This document shows, piece after piece, positions 58,501 through 64,000 of a stretch of 64,000 nt of DNA; within the stretch, counting starts at the first letter, position 1; each line of letters starts with the position of its first letter. Both the position numbers and the translations under genes were made by a program. The stretch is from the NCBI GenBank assembly GCA_023634235.1, contig JAMKCF010000018.1, positions 5,237,474-5,301,473 on the forward strand, given 5' to 3'. The notes under the pieces are model-generated. The model had not been told where the DNA came from and did no database searches. It saw only the letters and a program-made list of their open reading frames with translations. This stretch comes from Pisaster brevispinus (taxonomy: Eukaryota > Echinodermata > Asteroidea > Forcipulatida > Asteriidae).

Positions 58501-60309
58501 TATACTATTATGCCTTGACTGGGGTTCTGATCTGGAGTCTCAATCCAGTGGTGTAACTAAGGGAGCATGGTGGGATGGGGGGGGGGGCACACACGTGATG
58601 TCCTGAACACTGTCACTGTCACTGAAACTGTCTTCCTTTTTTATGGACACAAGTACTACGACCAGGAACATGAGGAGTCAGGACTCAATTTCAAACCCAC
58701 ACTCTGCTGATCAGAAACACCAGAGCTTGAGTCCGGTGCTCTTGTCTTAGCCACTCGGCTGGGTCATGCAACTGACGTTTGAGCTACTGGGACAGACTGA
58801 GAAGACTTGAGGATTACTTACATTAAATTATCACAAAAAAGGAAAACAAAATTGACCGACTAACTAAAACTATAAAAAAAGAGGCAAATTTTCCGCTGCT
58901 CGCCACCAATTTATCTCCCTAAGTTCTGGTTAAATTTCACTAAATTATATTCTTACCTATCAAGGAGGGTTTACCGAACATACAGCCAGAAAACAAGCAG
59001 AATTTAACAATTCTAAAGGCTTAAAAAGGTGTCCCAAAATCGCAAGGCTTCGTCTTGCAGTGAGATGAAAACAAACGCCATGTTGTTTTGTTTTCCTGCT
59101 GTGTGTGTCTGTGTAAGTTGTGCAATACTCCAATCAGTCGGTCATCGTTCATGCGCATTGGACAATTCGCTAGGACTTTTTGATTTGTGAAATGGGTAAT
59201 AATCGAAGATGATATTTAGGAGGGAATTTAGAACAACCCACAAAGTACACGTTGAACTTACCTAGGACTCGTACTAATGGAATAATCCAAAATGAAGTTA
59301 CATGTATGAATATTCAGTTTATGCAAGCCTTGGACAAAGCCAGCTTATTTTAATATTCATAAAAATTACATATTCATTAATATGACCTTTGGTGAACCAG
59401 GTATTGGGAGAAAAATGTACGACAAACAAACCGTTCTGAGTGTCAATGCCTCAGAGCCGTGTGGTACAGGCTATGCTCTCTGTTCTCTCTCTTGTTACAG
59501 GTTCGAATCTCCGTAATTACATTGCATTATTTGATTGCTTGCTAGCGTTCATTCCTTCCAGCAAACAAGATACAGGTAGAAACATGGAGGGACAACATGG
59601 AGACTGGGTGAGTGAGGAGACAGGAGAGAAGAAGACAGTGTGGGAAAAAGCGGGGGGTGGGGGGGTTTTCGCCCAAATTTGAGGATTTAACCAAATATCC
59701 CTAGTTTTTAAACCGATCCTCTATGAAAACTATTTATTTTACGTTTTCAAGATTCACCCAATCGATAGAACACATCCTCAGGTATGAACTGGAAAAAACA
59801 AGTTGAAAAAACCTTTTTAAAAACGTCAATAAGGTGGCTGACTGCGGAAATTTTTCCAAAAAAGAAACTATATTTGACTAAACACAGAACACACTACCTA
59901 ACAAACATAAACTACAGCCATGACATCAGTACACTCTGACTCAGTCGGGCATTCATTAACAAAAACATTAAAATCCCTTTAGAAAGTCATGAAAGTGGCA
60001 GTCGGATCTGGAACTGGGATATGGCAATTCATTAGTTCACCACCACCAGGCACTACCGCCCCCCCCCCCTTCACCCCCGATCGAGATTCTTTTCCTCGTT
60101 TGTATACAATTTACAATTCTTAAGTTTTAGTTTATACTATTCTATCACAGCCTGCCCTTGTCATGTTTTTACAAAGTCAAGTGGACCCACACTCTCTCCC
60201 TACATTGTCATGCAATCCTACACTTACCATCGCAATCAAACAAAACCGTGTCAAATGAATCAAAAAACTTTTGGGCACGATCGTCTGTCAGCTCCATGCA
60301 GGCTGCCAT
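50713..60309 (-). CDS. HAD phosphatase of the PGP/PDXP group, complete, with alternative exon 6
   Basis: Exons, 5' to 3' on the minus strand: 60309-60228, 58488-58421, 58086-57991, 57520-57380, 56924-56868, then 54375-54225 (6b) or 54146-53993 (6a), then 51651-51552 and 50950-50713. All junctions are AG/GT and in phase, giving 311 residues with 6a or 310 with 6b (human PGP has 321). HAD motif I is DCDG with nucleophile Asp25 and general acid Asp27. Motif II is TNNST (Thr58). Motif III is GKP (Lys221). Motif IV is GDSLGTD (Asp247, Asp252). Residues from about 83 to 200 form the C2-type cap. Family members are soluble Mg-dependent phosphatases acting on glycerol 3-phosphate, 2-phosphoglycolate or pyridoxal 5'-phosphate. 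The exon 6a form matches PGP best at VGFD and GTNxD. Substrate is inferred. I leave the symbol blank because the PGP/PDXP split may not apply here. Confidence 0.93.
51108..51162. repeat. Minisatellite, about 20-bp unit, 2.5 copies
   Basis: GCGAGGGCAAAGCTTGCGA units inside the intron between exons 7 and 8. Confidence 0.8.
51552..51651 (-). CDS. Phosphatase exon 7 (HAD motif III)
   Basis: 100 nt, entering in phase 1 (completes Gly200) and leaving in phase 2. It encodes TGCIINAVKTAALREPILVG then KPNKYLFECIQQ, with the motif III lysine in GKP. Acceptor TTACAG/GA, donor AAAG/GTACGT. Confidence 0.93.
52179..53276 (+). CDS. Penelope-like reverse transcriptase/GIY-YIG endonuclease, C-terminal part
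   Basis: Partial open frame of 365 codons with no start of its own. It opens with SGSPLSPVLADLFMEEFE, the conserved fingers-palm motif, followed by the catalytic RYVDDTFVVW and ISFLDVQVTR. After a linker come the GIY-YIG nuclease motifs GVYCIPC, CGKVYIGETGRDISTR and KEHQ. The frame ends at a TAA at 53,274-53,276. The N-terminal two thirds of the reverse transcriptase is missing, so it cannot move by itself. The frame is uninterrupted, which suggests a recent insertion. It lies antisense within intron 6 of the phosphatase gene. Confidence 0.93.
   Translation, partial: SGSPLSPVLADLFMEEFELDTIENADLCPNLWLRYVDDTFVVWPHSKTALDQFLQHLNNQHPLIKFTMEQEENNTISFLDVQVTRRADGTLAHTVHRKPTHTDRYLHNSSFHHPRFKSAVRNTLVRRVFNTCDQDSFKQELHHIKTSLQLNGYKTFNFSQPKPSLPPEDRSQFKATITLPYIDHASHKRQRIFSQVQVKTFHTAPNKIQASNHTHKDKQDTQAKAGVYCIPCKCGKVYIGETGRDISTRIKEHQAHGRLGHLDKSTIIKHSHKQAKLIAPVKFWHQHRVREAIEIKAHNTVPQDIGFFINDIWSPLLKPTFPAAAHHNTDTLQCTHIQPATNSHTSPTKNSLDTSRPNVHPSSAT
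52179..53442 (+). mobile_element. 5'-truncated Penelope-like retroelement
   Basis: About 1.26 kb between the two target-site copies. It holds the 3' part of the open frame and a 3' tail of about 165 bp with GTTCGAAACTTCGAG, a feature often seen at Penelope-type ends. It begins exactly in frame after the left target-site copy, so truncation happened at insertion. Confidence 0.85.
53532..53992. other. Intron 6 sequence next to exon 6a, no other feature
   Basis: AT-rich intronic DNA with a C run of about 11 at 53,903-53,913. No further exon was recognised. Confidence 0.5.
53993..54146 (-). CDS. Phosphatase alternative exon 6a
   Basis: 154 nt, entering in phase 0 and leaving in phase 1. It encodes VNAVCVGFDREFTYMK, then IGTNADCQFPPHADTG, closely matching PGP's VRAVVVGFD and VGTNMD stretches. 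Acceptor AAAAG/GTAAAC with a pyrimidine-rich tract, donor CCAG/GTAAAC. It lies 78 nt downstream of 6b. Confidence 0.9.
54225..54375 (-). CDS. Phosphatase alternative exon 6b
   Basis: 151 nt, entering in phase 0 and leaving in phase 1, open throughout. It encodes a cap segment starting VRAVIVSYDVHISYVK and containing ATEMDGRNHYPG. It aligns along its whole length with exon 6a at about 45% identity by eye. Acceptor CCATAG/GTAAGA, donor CCTG/GTAAGA. VSYD replaces VGFD and ATEMD replaces GTNAD. Because the frame and both splice sites are intact, it is likely functional and not a relic. Confidence 0.85.
54477..54776 (-). mobile_element. MITE-like element of the TATTACACAGGA family, copy 1
   Basis: The ends TTTATACAGGACTGG and CCAATCCTGTATAATACC are inverted copies. 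The inner part, TAGAGCTGACAAAA to GTCAGGAGAAAA, is the inverse of 56,680-56,800. Located in the intron between exons 5 and 6b. Confidence 0.65.
54777..55488. other. Intronic DNA with a SINE-like segment
   Basis: At 55,106-55,116 GGTTCAAATCC is a perfect tRNA-type B box, followed by TTTTCCCTG-rich sequence up to about 55,310. The expected A box 50 bp upstream is replaced by an A run at 55,071-55,082. It is probably a SINE fragment, orientation plus. No exon was seen. Confidence 0.4.
55489..55596. repeat. Compound microsatellite (TTTA)n(TTGA)n(TTTG)n, T run, G run
   Basis: Successive four-base repeats followed by T runs and about 14 G, within the intron between exons 5 and 6b. Confidence 0.95.
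55997..56268 (+). mobile_element. MITE-like element of the CATTACGGGAAAGCTC family, copy 1
   Basis: 272 bp. The left end CATTACAGGAAAGCTC and the right end GAGCTTTCCCGTAATG are inverted. A second copy at 57,539 shares the interior (CCTTTTCCAAACA, CAGGCAGATTAA, GCTCATCCATTAAGTTT). Located in the intron between exons 5 and 6b. Confidence 0.8.
56418..56812 (+). mobile_element. MITE-like element of the TATTACACAGGA family, copy 2
   Basis: 395 bp with ends AAAGGTATTACACAGGA and TCCTGTGTAATATCTTT, inverted. It ends 56 bp before the 3' end of exon 5 in genomic order, so it occupies the start of the intron after exon 5. Confidence 0.75.
56868..56924 (-). CDS. Phosphatase exon 5
   Basis: 57 nt, 19 codons, phase 0 at both ends, encoding PDPVVGTQTDWLQIPLDPE. 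The DWL..PL.P pattern precedes VRAVVVGFD in PGP, so its position is as expected. Acceptor ATGCAG/CC, donor GAG/GTAAAT. Confidence 0.9.
57052..57400 (-). repeat. Three tandem copies (about 148 bp) of the exon 4 end, donor and proximal intron
   Basis: The segment CAGGCCTGTA...TTTAGCTCAC recurs near 57,052, 57,200 and 57,349. The last contains the real exon 4 donor. The copy at 57,082-57,133 still carries exon-like sequence readable as LGELNLHNNSYIEPG next to a GTGAGC donor. The middle copy has lost the exon part but keeps the donor-like GTGAGC. Confidence 0.75.
57380..57520 (-). CDS. Phosphatase exon 4 (start of cap domain)
   Basis: 141 nt, 47 codons, phase 0 at both ends. It begins DDIFCTAYAAAQYL, matching the FGTAY stretch of PGP, and ends HNISYTGPG. 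Acceptor ATTCAG/GAT lies only 18 bases from the end of a MITE-like element. Donor GGG/GTGAGC. Partial copies of its 3' end lie downstream in the intron. Confidence 0.92.
57539..57826 (+). mobile_element. MITE-like element of the CATTACGGGAAAGCTC family, copy 2
   Basis: About 288 bp. The left end CATTACGGGAAAGCTC lies 18 bp from the exon 4 acceptor; the right end is GGAGCTTTCCCC. The interior matches copy 1 at 55,997. It must contain the branch point or pyrimidine tract used by exon 4, unless these are unusually close to the acceptor. Confidence 0.8.
57991..58086 (-). CDS. Phosphatase exon 3 (HAD motif II)
   Basis: 96 nt, 32 codons, phase 0 at both ends. It encodes GKRIFFITNNSTKSR with motif II threonine and continues to FGLGKVSV. 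Acceptor CCTCAG/GG, donor GTG/GTATGT. Confidence 0.93.
58421..58488 (-). CDS. Phosphatase exon 2
   Basis: 68 nt. It completes Gly28 and encodes VIWTAKSAIPGAQETLRKLKEL, the stretch after motif I that matches the GVLW...AVPGA...AL pattern of PGP. Acceptor CACCAG/GT, donor TTG/GTGAGA, ending in phase 0. Confidence 0.92.
58490..58766 (-). mobile_element. tRNA-Leu-derived SINE
   Basis: The head at 58,766-58,675 reads on the minus strand as TGACCCAGCCGAGTGGCTAA, then an anticodon-arm-like CCGGACTCAAGCTCTGG (anticodon CAA), then GTGTGGGTTTGAAATTGAGT and CCTGAC. This is tRNA-Leu(CAA) order with a long variable-arm region and a damaged T arm. The body contains ACTTGTGTCC and runs toward exon 2. The 3' end is uncertain. 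Located in intron 1 of the phosphatase gene, same orientation as the gene. Confidence 0.65.
58767..60227. other. Intron 1 remainder
   Basis: No exon recognised. A tRNA-like stretch at about 59,447-59,520 ends in GGTTCGAATCTCC (B box) and may be another SINE head, plus strand. A G run lies at 59,651-59,665 and a C run at 60,058-60,070. Confidence 0.4.
60228..60309 (-). CDS. Phosphatase exon 1 (start, HAD motif I)
   Basis: 82 nt coding, residues 1-27 plus one base. It starts with MAACMELTDD and ends with VLFDCD at the catalytic loop. The donor is G/GTAAGT, splitting the Gly28 codon. This ATG was chosen because it is the only one in frame before the motif with a strong context (CAAGATGG). The length before the nucleophile suits the family. 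Confidence 0.92.
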
Positions 60310-60313
60310 CTTG
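60302..60313 (-). promoter_or_regulatory. TISU-like initiator around the start codon
   Basis: CAAGATGGCAGC differs at one base from the TISU consensus SAASATGGCGGC, which in animals directs both transcription and cap-proximal translation of short-leader housekeeping mRNAs. It also resembles a YY1 site. Confidence 0.4.
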
Positions 60314-61385
60314 TTTTGTTTTTGGAGAGTGCGCCCTCTACGTTGGAGAGTCTTGGCTGAAGAGGTGGGCAAAACATAATGGTACAAACGCCAGCTCAGT
60401 TATGCGAAGTACTTTATCATCATTGAGAATTATTCGAAATTATTTCCATATTGCACATACTGCAGGTGTACATATAAATATTTAGAAAATGTTCATAAAT
60501 GTACGTAAGTTAATAAATTGATACATTTAACTTATACAATCTGAGTTCGATAAAAACAATGGATCGAAGAGTAAACATTTTTGAGAACTGCAACAAAGTA
60601 TCAATTTAAAAATTTATATATTTAACCAAATGTTGGACCATTCATAAATATGGGGTGGTAAATCAGCAGGGGTGATAGCCAACCATCATTTAACATTTCA
60701 CAGTGTATTTGTTTTGTACTAGAAAAGGGAAGTTGGTTCTCAGATAAATTTAGAGATCAATCGCTCTCCTGAAATTGAAAAGTTGTAGTGGTAATAAAAA
60801 CAAACTTTACAAATTCAAACAGCTCTCCACGTTTTGTTGCCCCCCCCCCCCCAAAAGCCATACAATGACTGAGACTTTTAACCAATGGTAGCACTCGTTC
60901 TTACAAACCAATGTTAGCCAATCACAGTGTGCATACCGCGTCACGCGTACACACTGGCCGCTGTGTGTGTGTGTGAGAGAGGTTAATAAGTATTTTACCT
61001 TTGAGTGCGGCTCGTTGTCCCCAAAAAGCAAGAAATGCTACGCGAGGAAATCAATTTTATTCTTAGTTTGAAAGACGGACAAAAACTACCTCCATCGTCC
61101 GGAAAGCCAATTTAATGATTATAAGGGATTTCCTACTTGTTGTGGTAAGTGAAAACGAACACTGTTTGCTTTTCGTTCGTCGCATGAGGAAGGTTTCTCA
61201 GTGCTTTATTTTGTTCAAGATTGATTTATGATAGGTTGCATGGATGGGCTCAACCACGGGGCTATGATTGAACCACACAGCACGGGTCTATCTACGGGGG
61301 GCCCGGGGAGCACCAGCCACCAGTGCCGTGGTGGTGTCCATGGTACTAAAGCAGAGCTGTCAAGTCTTCCCTCCCTCCATCTCCA
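60310..61385. other. Upstream region of the phosphatase gene, no other gene seen
   Basis: Expected to hold the promoter on the minus strand. No TATA box close to the start was evident, in keeping with a TISU-like start. A C run lies at 60,840-60,852. A (TGG)/(CATCTC)-like short repeat lies near 61,370-61,392. Confidence 0.4.
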
Positions 61386-62500
61386 TCTCCATTGATTAAG
61401 TCAGCAAAATATCCTGCCGGATACATCAACGCTAACTTGCGCACTGCGTGTGGAAATAGACTACTGGTGGATATTAATTACTGATATGTCCCTTGAATTC
61501 TGCTAGTGTTGCGCTGTTCACAGCAGCTGAGGAGAGTGAGTTCCAGTGTTTAACAGTTGATACGAAGAATGAATCTTTGAAGGCCCTAGCTTTGTGACTG
61601 ACTTGAATGAATTTTTGGTTGTTTCCCCTTGTATCTCTGGTATTAGGCTGAACATAGTTGTGAAGTGGAATGTCGACCAACCCATTTTTCATCTTGTAGA
61701 GCATACATAATTTCTTTTGATTTCTTCTGTTCTGTAGTGTGTCCCATCCCAAGTCATCCAGAAGTTTAGTAACAGTTCCCGCATCCCTTTGGTAGTTTCC
61801 TGTGCAAAATCTAGCTGCTTGACGTTGGACTCTTTCAAGTGAATTAATGATCTGCTTTGTTGAGGGGTCCCATGCAGATGCAGCATATTCTAAGAGTGGT
61901 CTCACTAAGCTCAAATAGGCAGTTGCTTTCACTTCACTGTTACAGCTCCACAAATTCCTGCGGATAACATTCTGTACTCTTTGAGCTTTCTTGATGGACT
62001 CCTGAACATGGATGTTCCAGCTGAGGGTATTAGATATGTGAACACCAAGGTATTTTTGAGATGAGACGCTGTCCAAAACTTGATTGCAAAACTTGTATTC
62101 ATGCTGAGGTGGGTTTCTCTTGCCTATGGTCATGGTGCAGCACTTGCTTGGATTAAAGTTCATTAGCCAAGTGTCTTGCCAGTTTTCCAGGAGCTTCAGG
62201 TCCTTCTGCAAAGTGCTAGTGTCCCCGTTGGTAGGAATTGGGGCGTAAAGCAAGCAGTCATCTGCAAAAAGCCTGATCTGGGAGGTGATGTTGTTTGGCA
62301 GGTCGTTGATGTACAACAAAAACAAAAGTGGACCAGTGACAGTGCCTTGTGGTACACCAGATGTGACGGCTGCTGGGAGTGATGTATGCCCATTATTTAC
62401 GACTTGTTGGGTACGCCCTGTCAGGAAATCCTGAACCCATGTTGATTCTGCAGAGAGTTCCCTGAAAATTTGACAACAGAGTCGCCAATTTTTATTTTAT
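61386..62500 (-). mobile_element. 5'-truncated non-LTR retrotransposon, jockey-superfamily-like
   Basis: It holds the 3' half of a reverse transcriptase frame followed by a short 3' tail with GGAGATGGAGATGGAGGGAGG near 61,362-61,392. No upstream endonuclease domain is present. The 5' limit is uncertain by about 50 bp. Confidence 0.75.
61474..62470 (-). CDS. Non-LTR reverse transcriptase, C-terminal half
   Basis: Open from about 62,470 to a TAA at 61,474. It begins LSAESTWVQDFLTGRTQQV, then SGVPQGTVTGPLLFLLYINDLP, the classic non-LTR motif, then the catalytic LFADDC, the NPSKCCTMTIG and KYLGVHI motifs, the thumb region (RPLLEYAASAWDP) and VQRQAARFC. The C terminus (VKHWNSLS...FKGHISN) is typical of jockey/CR1-type elements. 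The frame is intact where present, but the catalytic N-terminal part and endonuclease are missing. No host gene function is suggested. Confidence 0.92.
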
Positions 62501-63470
62501 TTTCAAAACTAAATGTCAGCTAACACTAACAACAGGATAAAATTACAATTCCAAACCCAGCATTCCAGGCAGTTGAGTACATGTGAATGATTATGAAGTA
62601 GGCCTACGGCTATATGGGCATGATGATGGGCGAGTGAAAAAGCTGACGAACTGAACTATTAAAATGACATGCGCTGCTAACTTTCCATAATCTTTTTCAC
62701 GTAGACAAGGAAATAATGATTATATTTTACTGATATGTTATTAGTGCTCTCGTGACTGTATTTATGGTTTGGTACAATACAATGGAGTAGGCAAGATTGA
62801 TACAAATACAATGAATATGGTTGTGAAAAAAGCATCAAAAATCCTAGGGATAGACAACTGATGATAGACATAGACTTGGATGAAAGGGTTCTATCTAAAC
62901 AAATTTGTCATAGATCACCATACATACTACTGGAGAGGTAGGATATGGAAGTCACTTTGAATTTGATGCAAAACAAACAGATGCACTTCAACTCCTTGAT
63001 ACCATATGCTGTCTGTCTCCTCAATAATCAGCCCAGACGTTAATTACTTTTTTCTGTTGAGTATCAATATATAATAACCCATAAGAAAACTGAGAAAAAT
63101 GTTCTCATGCTTGTCCAAATAAAAACAATTTACATGTTAAACTCTGTAGAAAGCTGGTCTTGTGGAGTAAATCTTGTCAGGTAAATATTTTGAGCTACAA
63201 GCCCTGACAAGGTACATGTAGCTAGTAATATACATAATTAAAGAAACAAAGCTAATCAAAGAGGTCAATTTGACAGTCTATTTACTCAGTCAAAGTCTGT
63301 AAACCAACCATTGAATTTTATCCCATGCCCAATTTAAATATTGTAGCTCTTGCCATGGGAGGGAAGAGGTATGTGATATTCTTAGAAATGTAAAGTTTTC
63401 TAACTGCAGTGCCTTTAACCAAAGAGAAATCGACTTGGTGCCCTTAACCCTATCAAAAAAAGAAGCATCA
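62501..63470. other. Intergenic DNA without recognised gene
   Basis: AT-rich. No exon, RNA gene or clear repeat was recognised. Confidence 0.5.
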
Positions 63471-63658
63471 GGGCCCAATTTAATAAAACCTGTAAGCACA
63501 ATAACTTGCTAAGCACGGAAAAATATTGCTTAGCAGAAACTGGTTTCCATAATTAAAGTTTACATTGTTGTGACTGGTGCCCCACTCAGTTTTTGCTAAG
63601 CATAGAAAATTGCTTTAGAAGCATTTTTTTTTGCTTAATGGCTTTATGAAATTTGGCC
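63471..63658. mobile_element. MITE-like element, 188 bp, TTGCTTAGC family
   Basis: The left end GGGCCCAATTTAATAAAACC and the right end GGCTTTATGAAATTTGGCC are inverted with a few mismatches. The interior is rich in TTGCTAAGCA/TGCTTAGCA in both orientations. I associate this family with echinoderm genomes, from memory only. Confidence 0.7.
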
Positions 63659-64000
63659 ATGGCCTGAAGGATAAGTGTTATAAATCACAAACTGTTCCTT
63701 TTCTAAATACAGATCATTGTTTTTTCTTCAGCAAAATGCCCTTCGTCAAAAACGCTTTTTCAGATACTTCTCTTTCATCGCCGCTTCTTGCTCCGACAAC
63801 TGATATATCCTTTTATTCACCACTGAGGGAGCCCTTCAGGTGGTCCCATAAAAAATTCAACCGCCACCAACAAAGAGCTACGTGTAGTGCCCCCTGTCAA
63901 CAGGTTTCAAGGCCACTGTGTGCAGCCGAGCCAGCCAAAACCCGGGGGCCGTCGTTGATTCTCCGGCCCACTGAAGTTTCTCCAGGGAAGGAGGAGAAAA
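63659..64000. other. Right end of window, nothing recognised
   Basis: More GC-rich than what precedes it, but no frame with protein-like features or splice sites could be supported. Confidence 0.4.

Noticed and set aside
58675..58766. Functional tRNA-Leu(CAA) gene
   Set aside because: The acceptor and T arms do not pair and the T loop is altered; a SINE body follows. It is better explained as a SINE head.
59013..59081. Minus-strand ATGGCG start with a 22-codon frame (MAFVFISLQDEALRFW...)
   Set aside because: The context resembles the phosphatase start, but the frame ends quickly and has no splice donor or family match. It does not join in frame to exon 2.

Overview
This is eukaryotic nuclear DNA, most likely from a marine deuterostome invertebrate. 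An echinoderm, perhaps a sea star, is my first guess and a lancelet the second. The reasons are split genes with short exons and GT-AG introns, many small inverted-repeat (MITE-like) elements, a Penelope-like element, a non-LTR retrotransposon, a tRNA-Leu-derived SINE, a broken rhodopsin-family receptor, and abundant acCGGAAGT-type intergenic repeats. Species cannot be fixed by reading alone. All boundaries below were set by eye.

1 to about 36,180: one continuous satellite array that runs off the left edge. The standard unit is about 653 bp and has three modules: A (209 bp), B (a diverged copy of A, about 209 bp) and C (about 235 bp). I counted 56 C modules. Unit lengths form a ladder of about 444, 653 and 863 bp, the values expected from loss or gain of one A/B module by unequal exchange. 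The left part carries a four-unit higher-order repeat of 2,610 bp. The middle carries a block duplicated with a 5,672-bp offset. The right part holds deletion variants, and the last 650 bp is strongly decayed. No gene is seen in the array.

36,180 to 50,600: AT-rich intergenic DNA. It holds two families of degenerate tandem repeats with ETS-like and CRE-like palindromes (37.4-40.0 kb), a GPCR pseudogene (40.8-41.5 kb), several inverted-repeat elements, G-rich and telomere-like simple repeats, and two very short near-perfect inverted-repeat elements (49.5 and 49.9 kb).

50,600 to 60,310: a complete minus-strand gene for a HAD-family phosphatase of the phosphoglycolate/glycerol-3-phosphate phosphatase (PGP) and pyridoxal phosphatase (PDXP) group. 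Every exon was read in phase: 82+68+96+141+57+(151 or 154)+100+238 nt, giving 310 or 311 residues. Its sixth coding exon exists as two homologous tandem copies (6b and 6a). The splice phases require exactly one of them, which predicts mutually exclusive splicing that swaps part of the substrate cap. The 6b copy also starts with GTAAGA, so joining exon 5 to it recreates a 5' splice site. This is the most interesting signal in the window. Introns of the gene contain a Penelope-like element nested inside an older inverted-repeat element, at least four MITE-like copies and a tRNA-Leu-derived SINE.

60,310 to 64,000: sequence upstream of the phosphatase, with the 3' half of a jockey-superfamily-like non-LTR reverse transcriptase on the minus strand (61.5-62.5 kb), a short inverted-repeat element at 63.5 kb, and otherwise no gene I can support.
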